This document shows, piece after piece, positions 17,865 through 25,342 of a DNA stretch of 48,817 bases (position 1 is its first letter; every line of letters starts with the position of its first letter). The notes under the pieces are model-generated. The model searched no databases and was not told where the DNA came from. It saw only the letters and a list, made by a program, of their open reading frames with translations. Position numbers and translations under genes: made by a program. The stretch is taken from positions 1 to 48,817 of the forward strand of contig JAUIDY010000035.1 in the NCBI GenBank assembly GCA_030428385.1, in the 5' to 3' direction. Source of the stretch: Rhodothermia bacterium. Lineage in GTDB: Bacteria; Bacteroidota; Rhodothermia; Rhodothermales; JAAAOL01.

Positions 17865-19907
17865 CTAGTGATAGGGATCGGATTCAACTGGAGAAAGGTA
17901 CGCCCGAAAGGTATCGCTGAAGGTCCGGGCAAAGGCCACGGATACATGACCGCGGTCGCGGTAGCGGATAAAACCGTCTATGGTCGGTGGACACCCGTCT
18001 TGCGGGCAAACGGCGTTCCTCATGTCGAGCATTTCGGTCGCCGGAACAGCCTGCGCCGCACGCACCTGGGCGTCGACCAGGGCGACAGAACCAGGACGGG
18101 CTTGTATGTGGCAATCTGGGTCAAAAAACTCCCCGATTCGCCAGTCGGCCCGGGCCAAGCAGGCGGCGGCATCGTGGTTGGGCAGCAGGGGGTCCAGGAT
18201 AAGCACGACGCGGTCGCTTTTGGGCAGCAGGTTGGTGAGGATGGCACGGGTGCCTGTTTCCCATGTCTCCGGTGTTACACCTGTTGCAGAATATCCACTT
18301 CCTGATGCCACAAAGGTCAAGTCCGGCTGATGCTGGCCAATATCTTCTTGTGCGTCCTGACGCCATTGCACACACTCCGGATACATCCTTCTTAGGTAGG
18401 TGCTATACAGGGAGGGGAGTTCCACCATGGGGCACCCGGGGAGGACGAGTACAACCAGTCGCCACCCCGCGTCATCAACCGCCTGGTGAAGCGCTGGAAA
18501 AAACTGGGCGGCGTGGCTATCGCCAACAAGGACCGCCGTTTGTGTAGCCAGAGAATCGCCATATACGCACTCGATCACCTCGCCACGACCCAAACGAGCA
18601 CAGCCGTCCTTGAAAATAAGCGGTCGCTCGTCGACGGTTTGTGCAATAAAGCCCTGGTAGCCGGTGGTATTCCAATGCGTACTGGATTTGAACCACAGCA
18701 GGACAAGGAGCACGGCTACCCCCGAAATCCCGAACGCCATGGCGAAGCTGCGCGCCGGGCGTTTGGCGAGAAAAGGGCTATGCCGCAGAGGGTTCTCTAC
18801 ATAGGTGTAGGAAAGGTAGGCAAGGCCAAGAGAGACGATCGCAGCGATGAGGCGAGCACCCATCGAAGGTATTTCCATTACGGCATCTAAAAATACCAGG
18901 GCGGGCCAGTGCCACAGGTACCAGGAGTAGGACAGTTTTCCGATGAATTGGAGCGGACGCAGGGCCAGGAGCCGACGCAGGGACCAGGTGGGCGCTTCGT
19001 CGCTCCGGGTACCTGTGCGTAACAGAACAACGGTTGCCAGCACCGGAAGGACGGCTGCAACACCGGGGAAGGGCGTTTCCTCATCATAGAGAAGCGTTGC
19101 GGCAACCAGTCCACCCAGGGCCATCCAACTAAGCAGGGTGGTTCGGAGGCCAGAACGGGTTGCGGGCGACTGCTGCGGGCTTCGCCGGTTCACGGGGATC
19201 AACACGGCAATCCCACCGAGGGCAAATTCCCAGGCACGGGTCGGAGACAGGTAGAAGGCCCAGCCGCCCTCGGTGTGGGTGAGGTAGAGGGAGAGAAAAA
19301 ATGAAAGGAGGGTTGTGGCGCCCAGTACCCACAGGAGCGTTTGCATACGCGGCAACGGACGGTGTTTTTGCCAACGCAGCATGCGCAGCCCGAGCAGGAG
19401 GAGCCAGGGCCAGACCAGATAAAATTGCTCCTCTACACTGAGCGACCAGGTATGAAGCAACGGGTTGGTTTCAGCAGCAGCGCCATGATAATCAAGGGCG
19501 CTGCTAGCAAAGTCAAGATTGCTAACGTAAAGCGCGGTCGATGCCCAGGTGCGGGCCAGTTCTTTTTGCTCGAAGGGAGCGTAAAGAAAGAGGGTGACGA
19601 CAAGGGTGACCGCGAGTAAAACCGCCATCGCCGGAAGCAGCCGCCGGGCCCGCCGGGCATAAAAACGCTTGAGGTCAACCGATCCTTTTAGTTCGGCCTC
19701 GTTCACCAGAATCCAGGTGATGAGGTAGCCGGAAAGGACAAAAAAGACATCAACCCCAACAAAGCCGCCCGTAAAACCGGGGATTTTAGCATGGAAGCCA
19801 ACAACAATAAGGACGGCAAGGGCGCGGAGTCCTTCAATGTCAGGCCGGTAGTGGGGGCGAAATTCGAGCCAAGCGTGTTGCCCCGCTACCGTACTCTCTG
19901 AAGCCAT
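17865..19907 (-). CDS. OafA-like membrane acyltransferase with C-terminal SGNH domain
   Basis: This 680-residue protein matches the two-domain acyltransferase family that O-acylates cell-surface glycans. The N-terminal acyltransferase-3 domain (about 15-375) has roughly ten transmembrane helices, the opening YRPDIEGLRALAVL, the conserved His39 (VVGFHA) and FFVLSGYLIT. The C-terminal periplasmic SGNH domain (about 450-670) has the nucleophile block GDSH at 462-465 (Ser464) and a final D-x-x-H-like motif in RDRGHVS. The likely substrate is lipopolysaccharide, capsule or exopolysaccharide, but no glycan gene cluster lies in the window. Immediately upstream, on the same strand and 87 nt away, is the small DUF5989 gene, so the two probably form an operon. 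Confidence 0.93.
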   Translation of the reverse strand: MASESTVAGQHAWLEFRPHYRPDIEGLRALAVLIVVGFHAKIPGFTGGFVGVDVFFVLSGYLITWILVNEAELKGSVDLKRFYARRARRLLPAMAVLLAVTLVVTLFLYAPFEQKELARTWASTALYVSNLDFASSALDYHGAAAETNPLLHTWSLSVEEQFYLVWPWLLLLGLRMLRWQKHRPLPRMQTLLWVLGATTLLSFFLSLYLTHTEGGWAFYLSPTRAWEFALGGIAVLIPVNRRSPQQSPATRSGLRTTLLSWMALGGLVAATLLYDEETPFPGVAAVLPVLATVVLLRTGTRSDEAPTWSLRRLLALRPLQFIGKLSYSWYLWHWPALVFLDAVMEIPSMGARLIAAIVSLGLAYLSYTYVENPLRHSPFLAKRPARSFAMAFGISGVAVLLVLLWFKSSTHWNTTGYQGFIAQTVDERPLIFKDGCARLGRGEVIECVYGDSLATQTAVLVGDSHAAQFFPALHQAVDDAGWRLVVLVLPGCPMVELPSLYSTYLRRMYPECVQWRQDAQEDIGQHQPDLTFVASGSGYSATGVTPETWETGTRAILTNLLPKSDRVVLILDPLLPNHDAAACLARADWRIGEFFDPDCHIQARPGSVALVDAQVRAAQAVPATEMLDMRNAVCPQDGCPPTIDGFIRYRDRGHVSVAFARTFSDTFRAYLSPVESDPYH

Positions 19908-19994
19908 AAGGTGCGATAAACTAGGAGCAACGCGCCATGGAGACGTGGTTGTCCCTCCGGTTATGAAAGGGCCGTGCTATTTGATTGGTGGGAC

Positions 19995-20153
19995 CTAGAA
20001 GAGGGCGTAAATAAAGGGTGCCAGCGCCGAGCCTTGCGTAAGGACAATAAGCAGGCTCAGAAGCACCAGGACAATCACGATGGGGGCCAACCAGAACTTT
20101 TTGCGCACCCGCAAAAAGGCCCAGAATTCAGCCAGAATACGCGCTTTTCCCAT
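19995..20153 (-). CDS. Small membrane protein, DUF5989 family
   Basis: A 52-residue frame from ATG (20153-20151) to TAG (19997-19995) on the minus strand. The product begins MGKARILAEFWAFLRVRKKFW, has one hydrophobic helix (about 22-39), and ends QGSALAPFIYALF. The pattern F-x-x-x-R-K-K-F-W-L-x-P, then a hydrophobic helix, then QGSA-x-APF-IY-LF at the terminus, is the one I recall for DUF5989, a family of about 50 residues usually found near SxtJ-like proteins and carbamoyltransferases. Here the downstream neighbour is an OafA-like acyltransferase instead. The function of the family is unknown; a partner role for a membrane glycan- or metabolite-modifying enzyme is inference. This gene is easily missed because of its size. 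Confidence 0.82.
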   Translation of the reverse strand: MGKARILAEFWAFLRVRKKFWLAPIVIVLVLLSLLIVLTQGSALAPFIYALF

Positions 20154-20421
20154 AAGACAAACAGCAAATCAATGACCTCGGCGTACCGAGGGGTGAAGAA
20201 GAACAAGGGACCCGAAAGTACGAAGGAAGCAGGAGCCGCGCAAAGAAACAACGGAAAACATACGATGCAACACCAGCCGCGGCCCGTCGTATTTGCTCAC
20301 TCACGGGTATCAGAAGCCACCTGCCAGACAGAGAACAGGTGAGAAACAGTTTTTTTCCTGTTCCACAATACCAACCCCAAGCCTCCTTGCCCGACCGTAT
20401 CACTTCCACACCCCAACCACC

Positions 20422-21660
20422 GTGCGTACGTTGCTCCTCGAAATTTGGGAAGGGCTGATCATCGCTCTTCGTGCCATCCGCGTAAACAAGATGCGGGCGA
20501 TGCTGACCACCCTGGGTATTATTATCGGCATCGTGTCGGTTACCGCCATGGCGACGGTGATCAACGGCATCGAAAAGGATTTTGATGAGGACATGGAGGA
20601 GTTGGGGACCGATGTGATCTACATCGAAAAGTGGCCGTGGGTGGGCGGACCCGGCATGAAATGGTGGGAATACATCAACCGCCCCGAGATCACGGCCGAC
20701 CTCGCCGAGGTGATCGATGAGCGGTCGCGCTTTGCCCAGGCGGCGGTGCCCGTGGTGAACACGCGGCGGACGGTTCGTTTTGAAGGCTCCACCTTGTCTT
20801 CCATCACCGTGAACGGCGTCAGCGCCGAGTATCCCCGCGTGCATGTCGTGAACCTGGACCGGGGCTATTTTTTCACCGATATCGACAACCGGTCGGGGCG
20901 TAGTGTGGCAATTATTGGGGCGGGCCTGGCCGACGAACTGTTCCCTATTCAGGAGCCGCTGGGCAAACAAATCCGCGTGTCGGGGCAGCGTTTTCAGGTC
21001 ATCGGGGTGCTGGAGCGCAAAGGCAGCAGTGCCGACAGCCCCGACTCGGCGGACCAGCAACTGTTTATTCCTATTGAAGCCTTTAAGCGCGTCTTTGGGA
21101 TGGAACGGCGCGGCGTATCGGTGCAAGTGAAAGTAGGCAACCCCGAACTCATCACAGCCGCGTCCGACGAAATTACGGGCATCCTTCGCGTAGCGCGGGG
21201 GCTGGATGCCTTTGAAGACAACGACTTTGAGATCAACGAGCAGCAGTCCCTGCGCGAGCAACTTGCTCCGGTGAAAGGGGCCATCTATGCGATCGGTATC
21301 TTCCTGACGGCGCTGGCGCTGGTGGTGGGCGGCATCGGGGTGATGAACATCATGTTTGTGTCGGTGAAAGAGCGTACCCGCGAAATCGGCATTCGCAAGG
21401 CCGTGGGGGCCAAACGCCGCACCATCCTGATCCAATTCCTGATCGAAGCCATCATTATCTGTTGCCTTGGCGGGTTGGTCGGGATGCTGTTTGCCTTGCC
21501 CATCGCGGGCGCCATTCGCATGATTCTGCCCGCGTTTATCGACATGGGGACGGTGTTGATCGCCTTCTTTATTTGTATCGCTGTGGGTGTGTTTTTTGGC
21601 CTGATGCCAGCCTGGACCGCCGCCAAAGCCGAACCCATTCAAGCACTCCGGTATGAATAA
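20422..21660 (+). CDS. MacB-type ABC transporter permease (first of two)
   Basis: The 412-residue protein has the layout of MacB/FtsX permeases: one N-terminal helix (about 22-42, MLTTLGIIIGIVSVTAMATV), a large periplasmic MacB_PCD domain, and three C-terminal helices with the conserved segment GGIGVMNIMFVSVKERTREIGIRKAVGA. Such permeases couple a cytoplasmic ATPase to periplasmic work, such as export of lipids, peptides or drugs, or lipoprotein handling. The start is GTG 20422, since the residues before it do not resemble the family. No ATPase or membrane-fusion gene is adjacent in the window. The next gene is a paralogue in the same direction, 103 nt downstream, so the pair may form a heterodimer (inference). 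Confidence 0.9.
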   Translation: MRTLLLEIWEGLIIALRAIRVNKMRAMLTTLGIIIGIVSVTAMATVINGIEKDFDEDMEELGTDVIYIEKWPWVGGPGMKWWEYINRPEITADLAEVIDERSRFAQAAVPVVNTRRTVRFEGSTLSSITVNGVSAEYPRVHVVNLDRGYFFTDIDNRSGRSVAIIGAGLADELFPIQEPLGKQIRVSGQRFQVIGVLERKGSSADSPDSADQQLFIPIEAFKRVFGMERRGVSVQVKVGNPELITAASDEITGILRVARGLDAFEDNDFEINEQQSLREQLAPVKGAIYAIGIFLTALALVVGGIGVMNIMFVSVKERTREIGIRKAVGAKRRTILIQFLIEAIIICCLGGLVGMLFALPIAGAIRMILPAFIDMGTVLIAFFICIAVGVFFGLMPAWTAAKAEPIQALRYE

Positions 21661-21763
21661 GTCGCAGGTCGATCAGGTCGGCAGGTCACAGGTCTCTTGA
21701 CCTGTAAGACATGAATGACCTACACACCTGGTAGACGTGAAAGACCTGATAAACCTTTAAGAT
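21661..21763 (+). repeat. AGGTC/GACCT-rich linker with a short hairpin
   Basis: The 103-nt gap between the two permease genes carries four AGGTC motifs followed by three GACCT motifs. The central pair, ACAGGTC and GACCTGT, forms a perfect 7-bp stem around TCTT. This arrangement suggests either an RNA structure that sets relative expression of the permeases, or a simple repeat found in related genomes. Confidence 0.6.
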
Positions 21764-22993
21764 ATGGCCTTTTTAGAAGCCTTACGGATGGCGCTCGGCT
21801 CGATGCGGGCGAACAAGCTGCGCACCGCGCTGACGTTGCTGGGGATGATCATCGGGGTGTTTGCCATCATCGTTTCGGTGACGGCGGTGAAAGTCATCGA
21901 CGTGTATTTTAAGGACTCCTTGCAGTTTCTGGGGTCTTCCACGTTTAGCGTGACGCGGCAGCCGCCCATCCAGATCAACGGGGGCGATGCGAGCATGCGC
22001 AACCGCCCGCCGATCACCTACGAGCAGGTCGAGCGCTTGGGCGACATGATCGGGGTGCCTGCCACCGTCAGCGTGATGGAAGATTTTTCGCTCGGTGCCG
22101 TCCGCTATAAAAGTCGCGAGACAGAAGGCGGGATGGTCATCCTGGGCGTCGATGAAAACATGCTGGGCAACTACAGCTACGAAATCGAACAGGGACGCTT
22201 CTTTACCGAGCAGGATGTCCTGTATGCCCGGCCCGTGGCGGTGATCACACCTACGATTGCGGACGAGCTTTTTCCCAACGAGACGCCGCTGGGCAAACAG
22301 ATCCGCTTCGACGGCCACCGCTATCAGGTTGTGGGCGTTACCAAAGAGCAGGGGAGTTTTCTGGGATTCAACCAGGACAACCGGTTGTTCGTCCCCATTA
22401 CGCGCACGTTTACGCTGTATGGGCAGCCAGAACGTAACATCGCTAACATCAGCGTGCGGGTCCACAATCCGCCTCAGATGCAAGCTGCGATGGAGGAAGT
22501 TACCGGGCGGATGCGCACGATTCGCAAGGTGGCGCCGGGCCAGGACAACAACTTCGAGATCTCGACCAACGACTCGATGCGCAGCATCTTCGATGCGTTT
22601 ACGGGCACGCTCACCATTGCGGGCTTGATTATTGGCATGATCGCGTTGCTGGCCGCCGGGATCGGGGTGATGAACATCATGCTTGTTTCCGTCACTGAAC
22701 GCACCCGCGAGATCGGCATTCGTAAGTCCATCGGTGCACGGCGGCGCGACATCCTCCGGCAGTTCCTCTTCGAAGCCTTTTTCTTGTGCCAGATCGGGGG
22801 GCTGTTCGGCATTTTGATGGGTGCCGGGGTAGGGAACGGTGTGGCACTTTATTTCGACATCTCAGCGGCGTTCCCATGGGGCTGGGCCTTTGGAGCCGTG
22901 ATAGCGATGACGGTCATCGCGCTGGTTTTCGGCGGATACCCAGCGTTTAAAGCCGCCCGCCTCGACCCCATCGAGTCACTGCGCTACGAATAA
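21764..22993 (+). CDS. MacB-type ABC transporter permease (second of two)
   Basis: This 409-residue paralogue of the upstream gene has the same fold: N-terminal helix (about 19-42, ALTLLGMIIGVFAIIVSVTA), a MacB_PCD domain (about 45-270), then three C-terminal helices with GIGVMNIMLVSVTERTREIGIRKSIGARRRDIL. The periplasmic parts share short blocks with the first permease, such as ADELFPNETPLGKQIR versus ADELFPIQEPLGKQIR, so they arose by duplication. The family normally works as a dimer with an ATPase; that partner must be encoded elsewhere. The substrate is unknown. The rpiA gene begins 69 nt downstream on the same strand and is probably a separate function. Confidence 0.9.
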   Translation: MAFLEALRMALGSMRANKLRTALTLLGMIIGVFAIIVSVTAVKVIDVYFKDSLQFLGSSTFSVTRQPPIQINGGDASMRNRPPITYEQVERLGDMIGVPATVSVMEDFSLGAVRYKSRETEGGMVILGVDENMLGNYSYEIEQGRFFTEQDVLYARPVAVITPTIADELFPNETPLGKQIRFDGHRYQVVGVTKEQGSFLGFNQDNRLFVPITRTFTLYGQPERNIANISVRVHNPPQMQAAMEEVTGRMRTIRKVAPGQDNNFEISTNDSMRSIFDAFTGTLTIAGLIIGMIALLAAGIGVMNIMLVSVTERTREIGIRKSIGARRRDILRQFLFEAFFLCQIGGLFGILMGAGVGNGVALYFDISAAFPWGWAFGAVIAMTVIALVFGGYPAFKAARLDPIESLRYE

Positions 22994-23062
22994 CAGGTGC
23001 TTTGTCCGGCGTGTTTTAATACCTTGGACGCCATGTTTTCAGGGTTTTAACCACGCACCATC

Positions 23063-23761
23063 ATGAGCACACAAGAAGCGGGAAAGCGGGCCGTCGGAGA
23101 AGCCGCGGCGCAACGCGTCACCTCGGGCATGAAAGTGGGACTGGGGACGGGATCTACGGCAGCATATCTTATCAAGGCGCTGGGCCGCCGGGTACGCGAA
23201 GAAGGGCTGGACATCATCGGGACGCCCACTTCGTTTGCCGCCGAGCGCTTGGCCCGTGCCGAAGGCATCCCGCTAGTCACGCTCGACGCGATTGAGCGAC
23301 TCGACATTGCGTTTGACGGTGCCGATGAAATTGATCCGGGGCTGAACCTTATCAAAGGCCGGGGCGGAGCACACACCCGCGAGAAAATCGTCGAGTCGCT
23401 GGCCGACCCCTTCATCGTCATCGCCGATTCCACGAAGCTGGTGGATCAACTGGGCACCACGGCACCCGTCCCTGTAGAAGTGCTGCCGATGGCCCTGGGG
23501 CCGGTGACGCGCCGATTGGAAAAACTGGGCGCACGGCCCGTGCTGCGGATGGCGAAAAGCAAAGACGGCCCGGTGGTTTCGGATCAGGGCTTCTGGATCG
23601 TGGATGCCTATTTCGATGGGGGCATTAGCGACGCGCAGGCCCTCAATGAGGCGCTGCTGCATACGCCAGGCGTGCTCGACCATGGCCTATTCCTTGGCAT
23701 GGCTAAGCGGGGATTAATCGGCAACCCTGATGGGTCCGTGCAAGAGGTTGTGCCCCGGTAG
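23063..23761 (+). CDS. rpiA: Ribose-5-phosphate isomerase A
   Basis: The 232-residue product interconverts ribose 5-phosphate and ribulose 5-phosphate in the pentose phosphate pathway in the cytosol. The family motifs are all present: GLGTGSTAAYLIKALG (phosphate-binding loop), DIAFDGADEIDPGLNLIKG with the catalytic acid region, GRGGAHTREKIV, and FIVIADSTKLV. The length equals the usual 220-235 residues, and the C terminus NPDGSVQEV is typical. The gene follows the permeases by 69 nt and ends at a strong shared terminator before the convergent tonB. Confidence 0.97.
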   Translation: MSTQEAGKRAVGEAAAQRVTSGMKVGLGTGSTAAYLIKALGRRVREEGLDIIGTPTSFAAERLARAEGIPLVTLDAIERLDIAFDGADEIDPGLNLIKGRGGAHTREKIVESLADPFIVIADSTKLVDQLGTTAPVPVEVLPMALGPVTRRLEKLGARPVLRMAKSKDGPVVSDQGFWIVDAYFDGGISDAQALNEALLHTPGVLDHGLFLGMAKRGLIGNPDGSVQEVVPR

Positions 23762-23769
23762 GCACAAAA

Positions 23770-23802
23770 AAAGCCCCGCTGCATCAAGTGCAACGGGGCT
23801 TT
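23770..23802. terminator. Bidirectional terminator between rpiA and tonB
   Basis: AAAGCCCCGCTGCA (23770-23783) pairs with TGCAACGGGGCTTT (23789-23802), a 14-bp stem with one mismatch and a 5-nt loop. Read on the minus strand it is followed by a run of seven T, so it terminates tonB well; on the plus strand only TTT follows. It lies between two convergent genes. Confidence 0.88.
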
Positions 23803-23824
23803 GGACGTCAAGTGCGGCGGGAGC

Positions 23825-24487
23825 TTAGCGCAACTTAAACGTAATAGGCAGTGACATTTTCACTTTCACCGATTTGCCGCGCTGGCGACCCGGCTGAAAC
23901 TTGGCGGTACGCACGACGCGCAGGGCTTCTTCGTCGCAACCTGCGCCGATGCCACGCACCACGGCGGGCTCCAGCACGTTGCCTTGTTCATCGACCACAA
24001 ACTGGACGATGACGCGGCCTTCGACACCAGCCTTGCGGGCAATTTCAGGATAGCGAATTTGCTGCTGGATCGAGCCGAGGCCACCGATGATTTCCGGCAT
24101 CTGCTCCACCACCACAAACACTTCTGGTTCGGGTTCTTCTTCTTCTTCTTCCGGCGGCGGCGGCGGCGGGAGGTCCGCTAGCGGCTCGTCGATGTCGAGC
24201 GAGGCGTCGAGGTCGAGGTCGTCGTCCTCAAGGATTTCGTCATTCGGGACTTCGACCGGCACCGGCGGACGTGGCGGTGGGGGCGGTTGTTCAATTTGTT
24301 TGGTTTGCTGGATTTCCTCCATCTGCACAATTTCCTGCTCGTCGACGGTGAATTCGACCGCCGTCTCGGGCGTAAAATTGAAACGGAAAGCAGTAATGAG
24401 GATGCCCAACCCGATGATGAGGCCGGTCTGTACCACCAACGGATACTGGTTGCGCAGGTTAGCCTTGGGATTTTTTCTGAGAGCCAT
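23825..24487 (-). CDS. TonB-family energy transducer
   Basis: The 220-residue protein has one N-terminal helix (about 18-38), a Pro- and Glu-rich periplasmic spacer with PPPPPRPP and PPPPPPEEEEEEPEPE, and a C-terminal TonB domain (about 135-220). That domain contains YPEIARKAGVEGRVIVQFVV, LEPAVVRGIGAGCDEEALR and the closing KMSLPITFKL. TonB carries proton-motive energy from ExbBD in the inner membrane to outer-membrane receptors; the receptor gene at 33308 is a possible client. ExbB/ExbD are not in the window. A decayed copy of the same C-terminal domain lies just upstream at 24653-24891. Confidence 0.92.
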   Translation of the reverse strand: MALRKNPKANLRNQYPLVVQTGLIIGLGILITAFRFNFTPETAVEFTVDEQEIVQMEEIQQTKQIEQPPPPPRPPVPVEVPNDEILEDDDLDLDASLDIDEPLADLPPPPPPEEEEEEPEPEVFVVVEQMPEIIGGLGSIQQQIRYPEIARKAGVEGRVIVQFVVDEQGNVLEPAVVRGIGAGCDEEALRVVRTAKFQPGRQRGKSVKVKMSLPITFKLR

Positions 24488-24652
24488 AATGGTATCGCTG
24501 CTGCGGTTTAGAGGCAGATCGCACTAAAATAGCACAATGCGAGGGGAATCGAAATAGATTCATGTGGGATAATGTAAAAAACGGAAGTTGCTAGGGAGGG
24601 TTCCAGTGCAAGCGGGAGATATACATGGGCCAAGGGCTCGCTAATGCTGCAT

Positions 24653-24891
24653 TTAGTGCAGAGTGAACGTGATGGGCAGTGACATTTTCACATTTACAGC
24701 CTTGTTGCACTGCCAACCCGGGGTGAACCGAACCGCGCTGCCGCATCCATCAGCGGATGCGCCGGTTTGAGCACCACAGGGTCTTGTACGTTGCCTTCCT
24801 GATCGACGATAAATTGGAGCGTCACCCGCCCTTGGTTGAAGAGGCCGTAGGGCCGAAAGCGACGGCGGCGGTTTTCAAAGGCTGTAGACAT
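24653..24891 (-). pseudogene. Frameshifted remnant of a TonB C-terminal domain
   Basis: On the minus strand one frame reads GRVTLQFIVDQEGNVQDPVV and then PAHPLMDAAA, a TonB-domain pattern, before running out of family likeness. A second frame then continues with AVRFTPGWQCNKAVNVKMSL and ends PITFTLH and a stop at 24653-24655. The second part matches the end of the intact neighbour (FQPGRQRGKSVKVKMSL). A frameshift, and probably a small deletion, near 24735 therefore splits the domain, and no N-terminal helix or proline spacer precedes it. The first frame can be traced to about 24891. I read this as a dead duplicate of tonB, or a recently broken gene. Confidence 0.8.
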
Positions 24892-24958
24892 GACTGGAAT
24901 CCCCGGTGCAACGGATCGTATGGAGGCAAGACCAGAGATTCGGTGCAAAGTTGCTGAC

Positions 24959-25342
24959 TCACTGCGCCAAAAAACGAGGGGCGAGCCAGCGGAAGAGCAG
25001 CAGCGAAAGCACGAGTCCCACCAGGTTGGCAAGCATGTCGAAGACATCAGGGGTCCGATCGAAAGGAAGCCAGCCTTGATAAAACTCAGTCAGTATGCCG
25101 TAGGCCGTGCCGAGTACCAGTACATGCCATGTTCGCTTGACCAGCGGCGTGGCCAACGCCTGCATCCACAGCAGCCCAAAGCCGCCAAACATGACGAGGT
25201 GGGCCACTTTGTCGAACTGAAATACCTGGACTTTGGGCAATCCACTGCCCGGAATCGAACACGCAACGAGGATCGCCAGCGTCCACCCAATCGCGAGGGC
25301 AATCCACAGCGGAGTCGAAAACAAGGGCGGACGGGTAGGCAT
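24959..25342 (-). CDS. VanZ-like membrane protein
   Basis: The 127-residue protein has about four transmembrane helices and the VanZ-family signature: a conserved D-K-x-x-H motif (QFDKVAHLVMFGGFGLLW) and the downstream helix pair YGILTEFYQGWLPFDRTPDVFDMLANLVGLVLS, with E and R/D residues in place. VanZ relatives affect envelope properties such as glycopeptide or lipid-linked sensitivity, but the biochemical role is unknown. The ATG at 25342 overlaps the stop of nnr by one base, so the two are translationally coupled. It is the last gene in the minus-strand run that starts near 30081. Confidence 0.9.
   Translation of the reverse strand: MPTRPPLFSTPLWIALAIGWTLAILVACSIPGSGLPKVQVFQFDKVAHLVMFGGFGLLWMQALATPLVKRTWHVLVLGTAYGILTEFYQGWLPFDRTPDVFDMLANLVGLVLSLLLFRWLAPRFLAQ

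Noticed and set aside
20128-21642. Minus-strand frame of 504 residues over the first permease
   Set aside because: It is the shadow of a clear MacB-type permease and has His/Gly/Arg-rich composition with no family match. It also runs over the DUF5989 gene in another frame.
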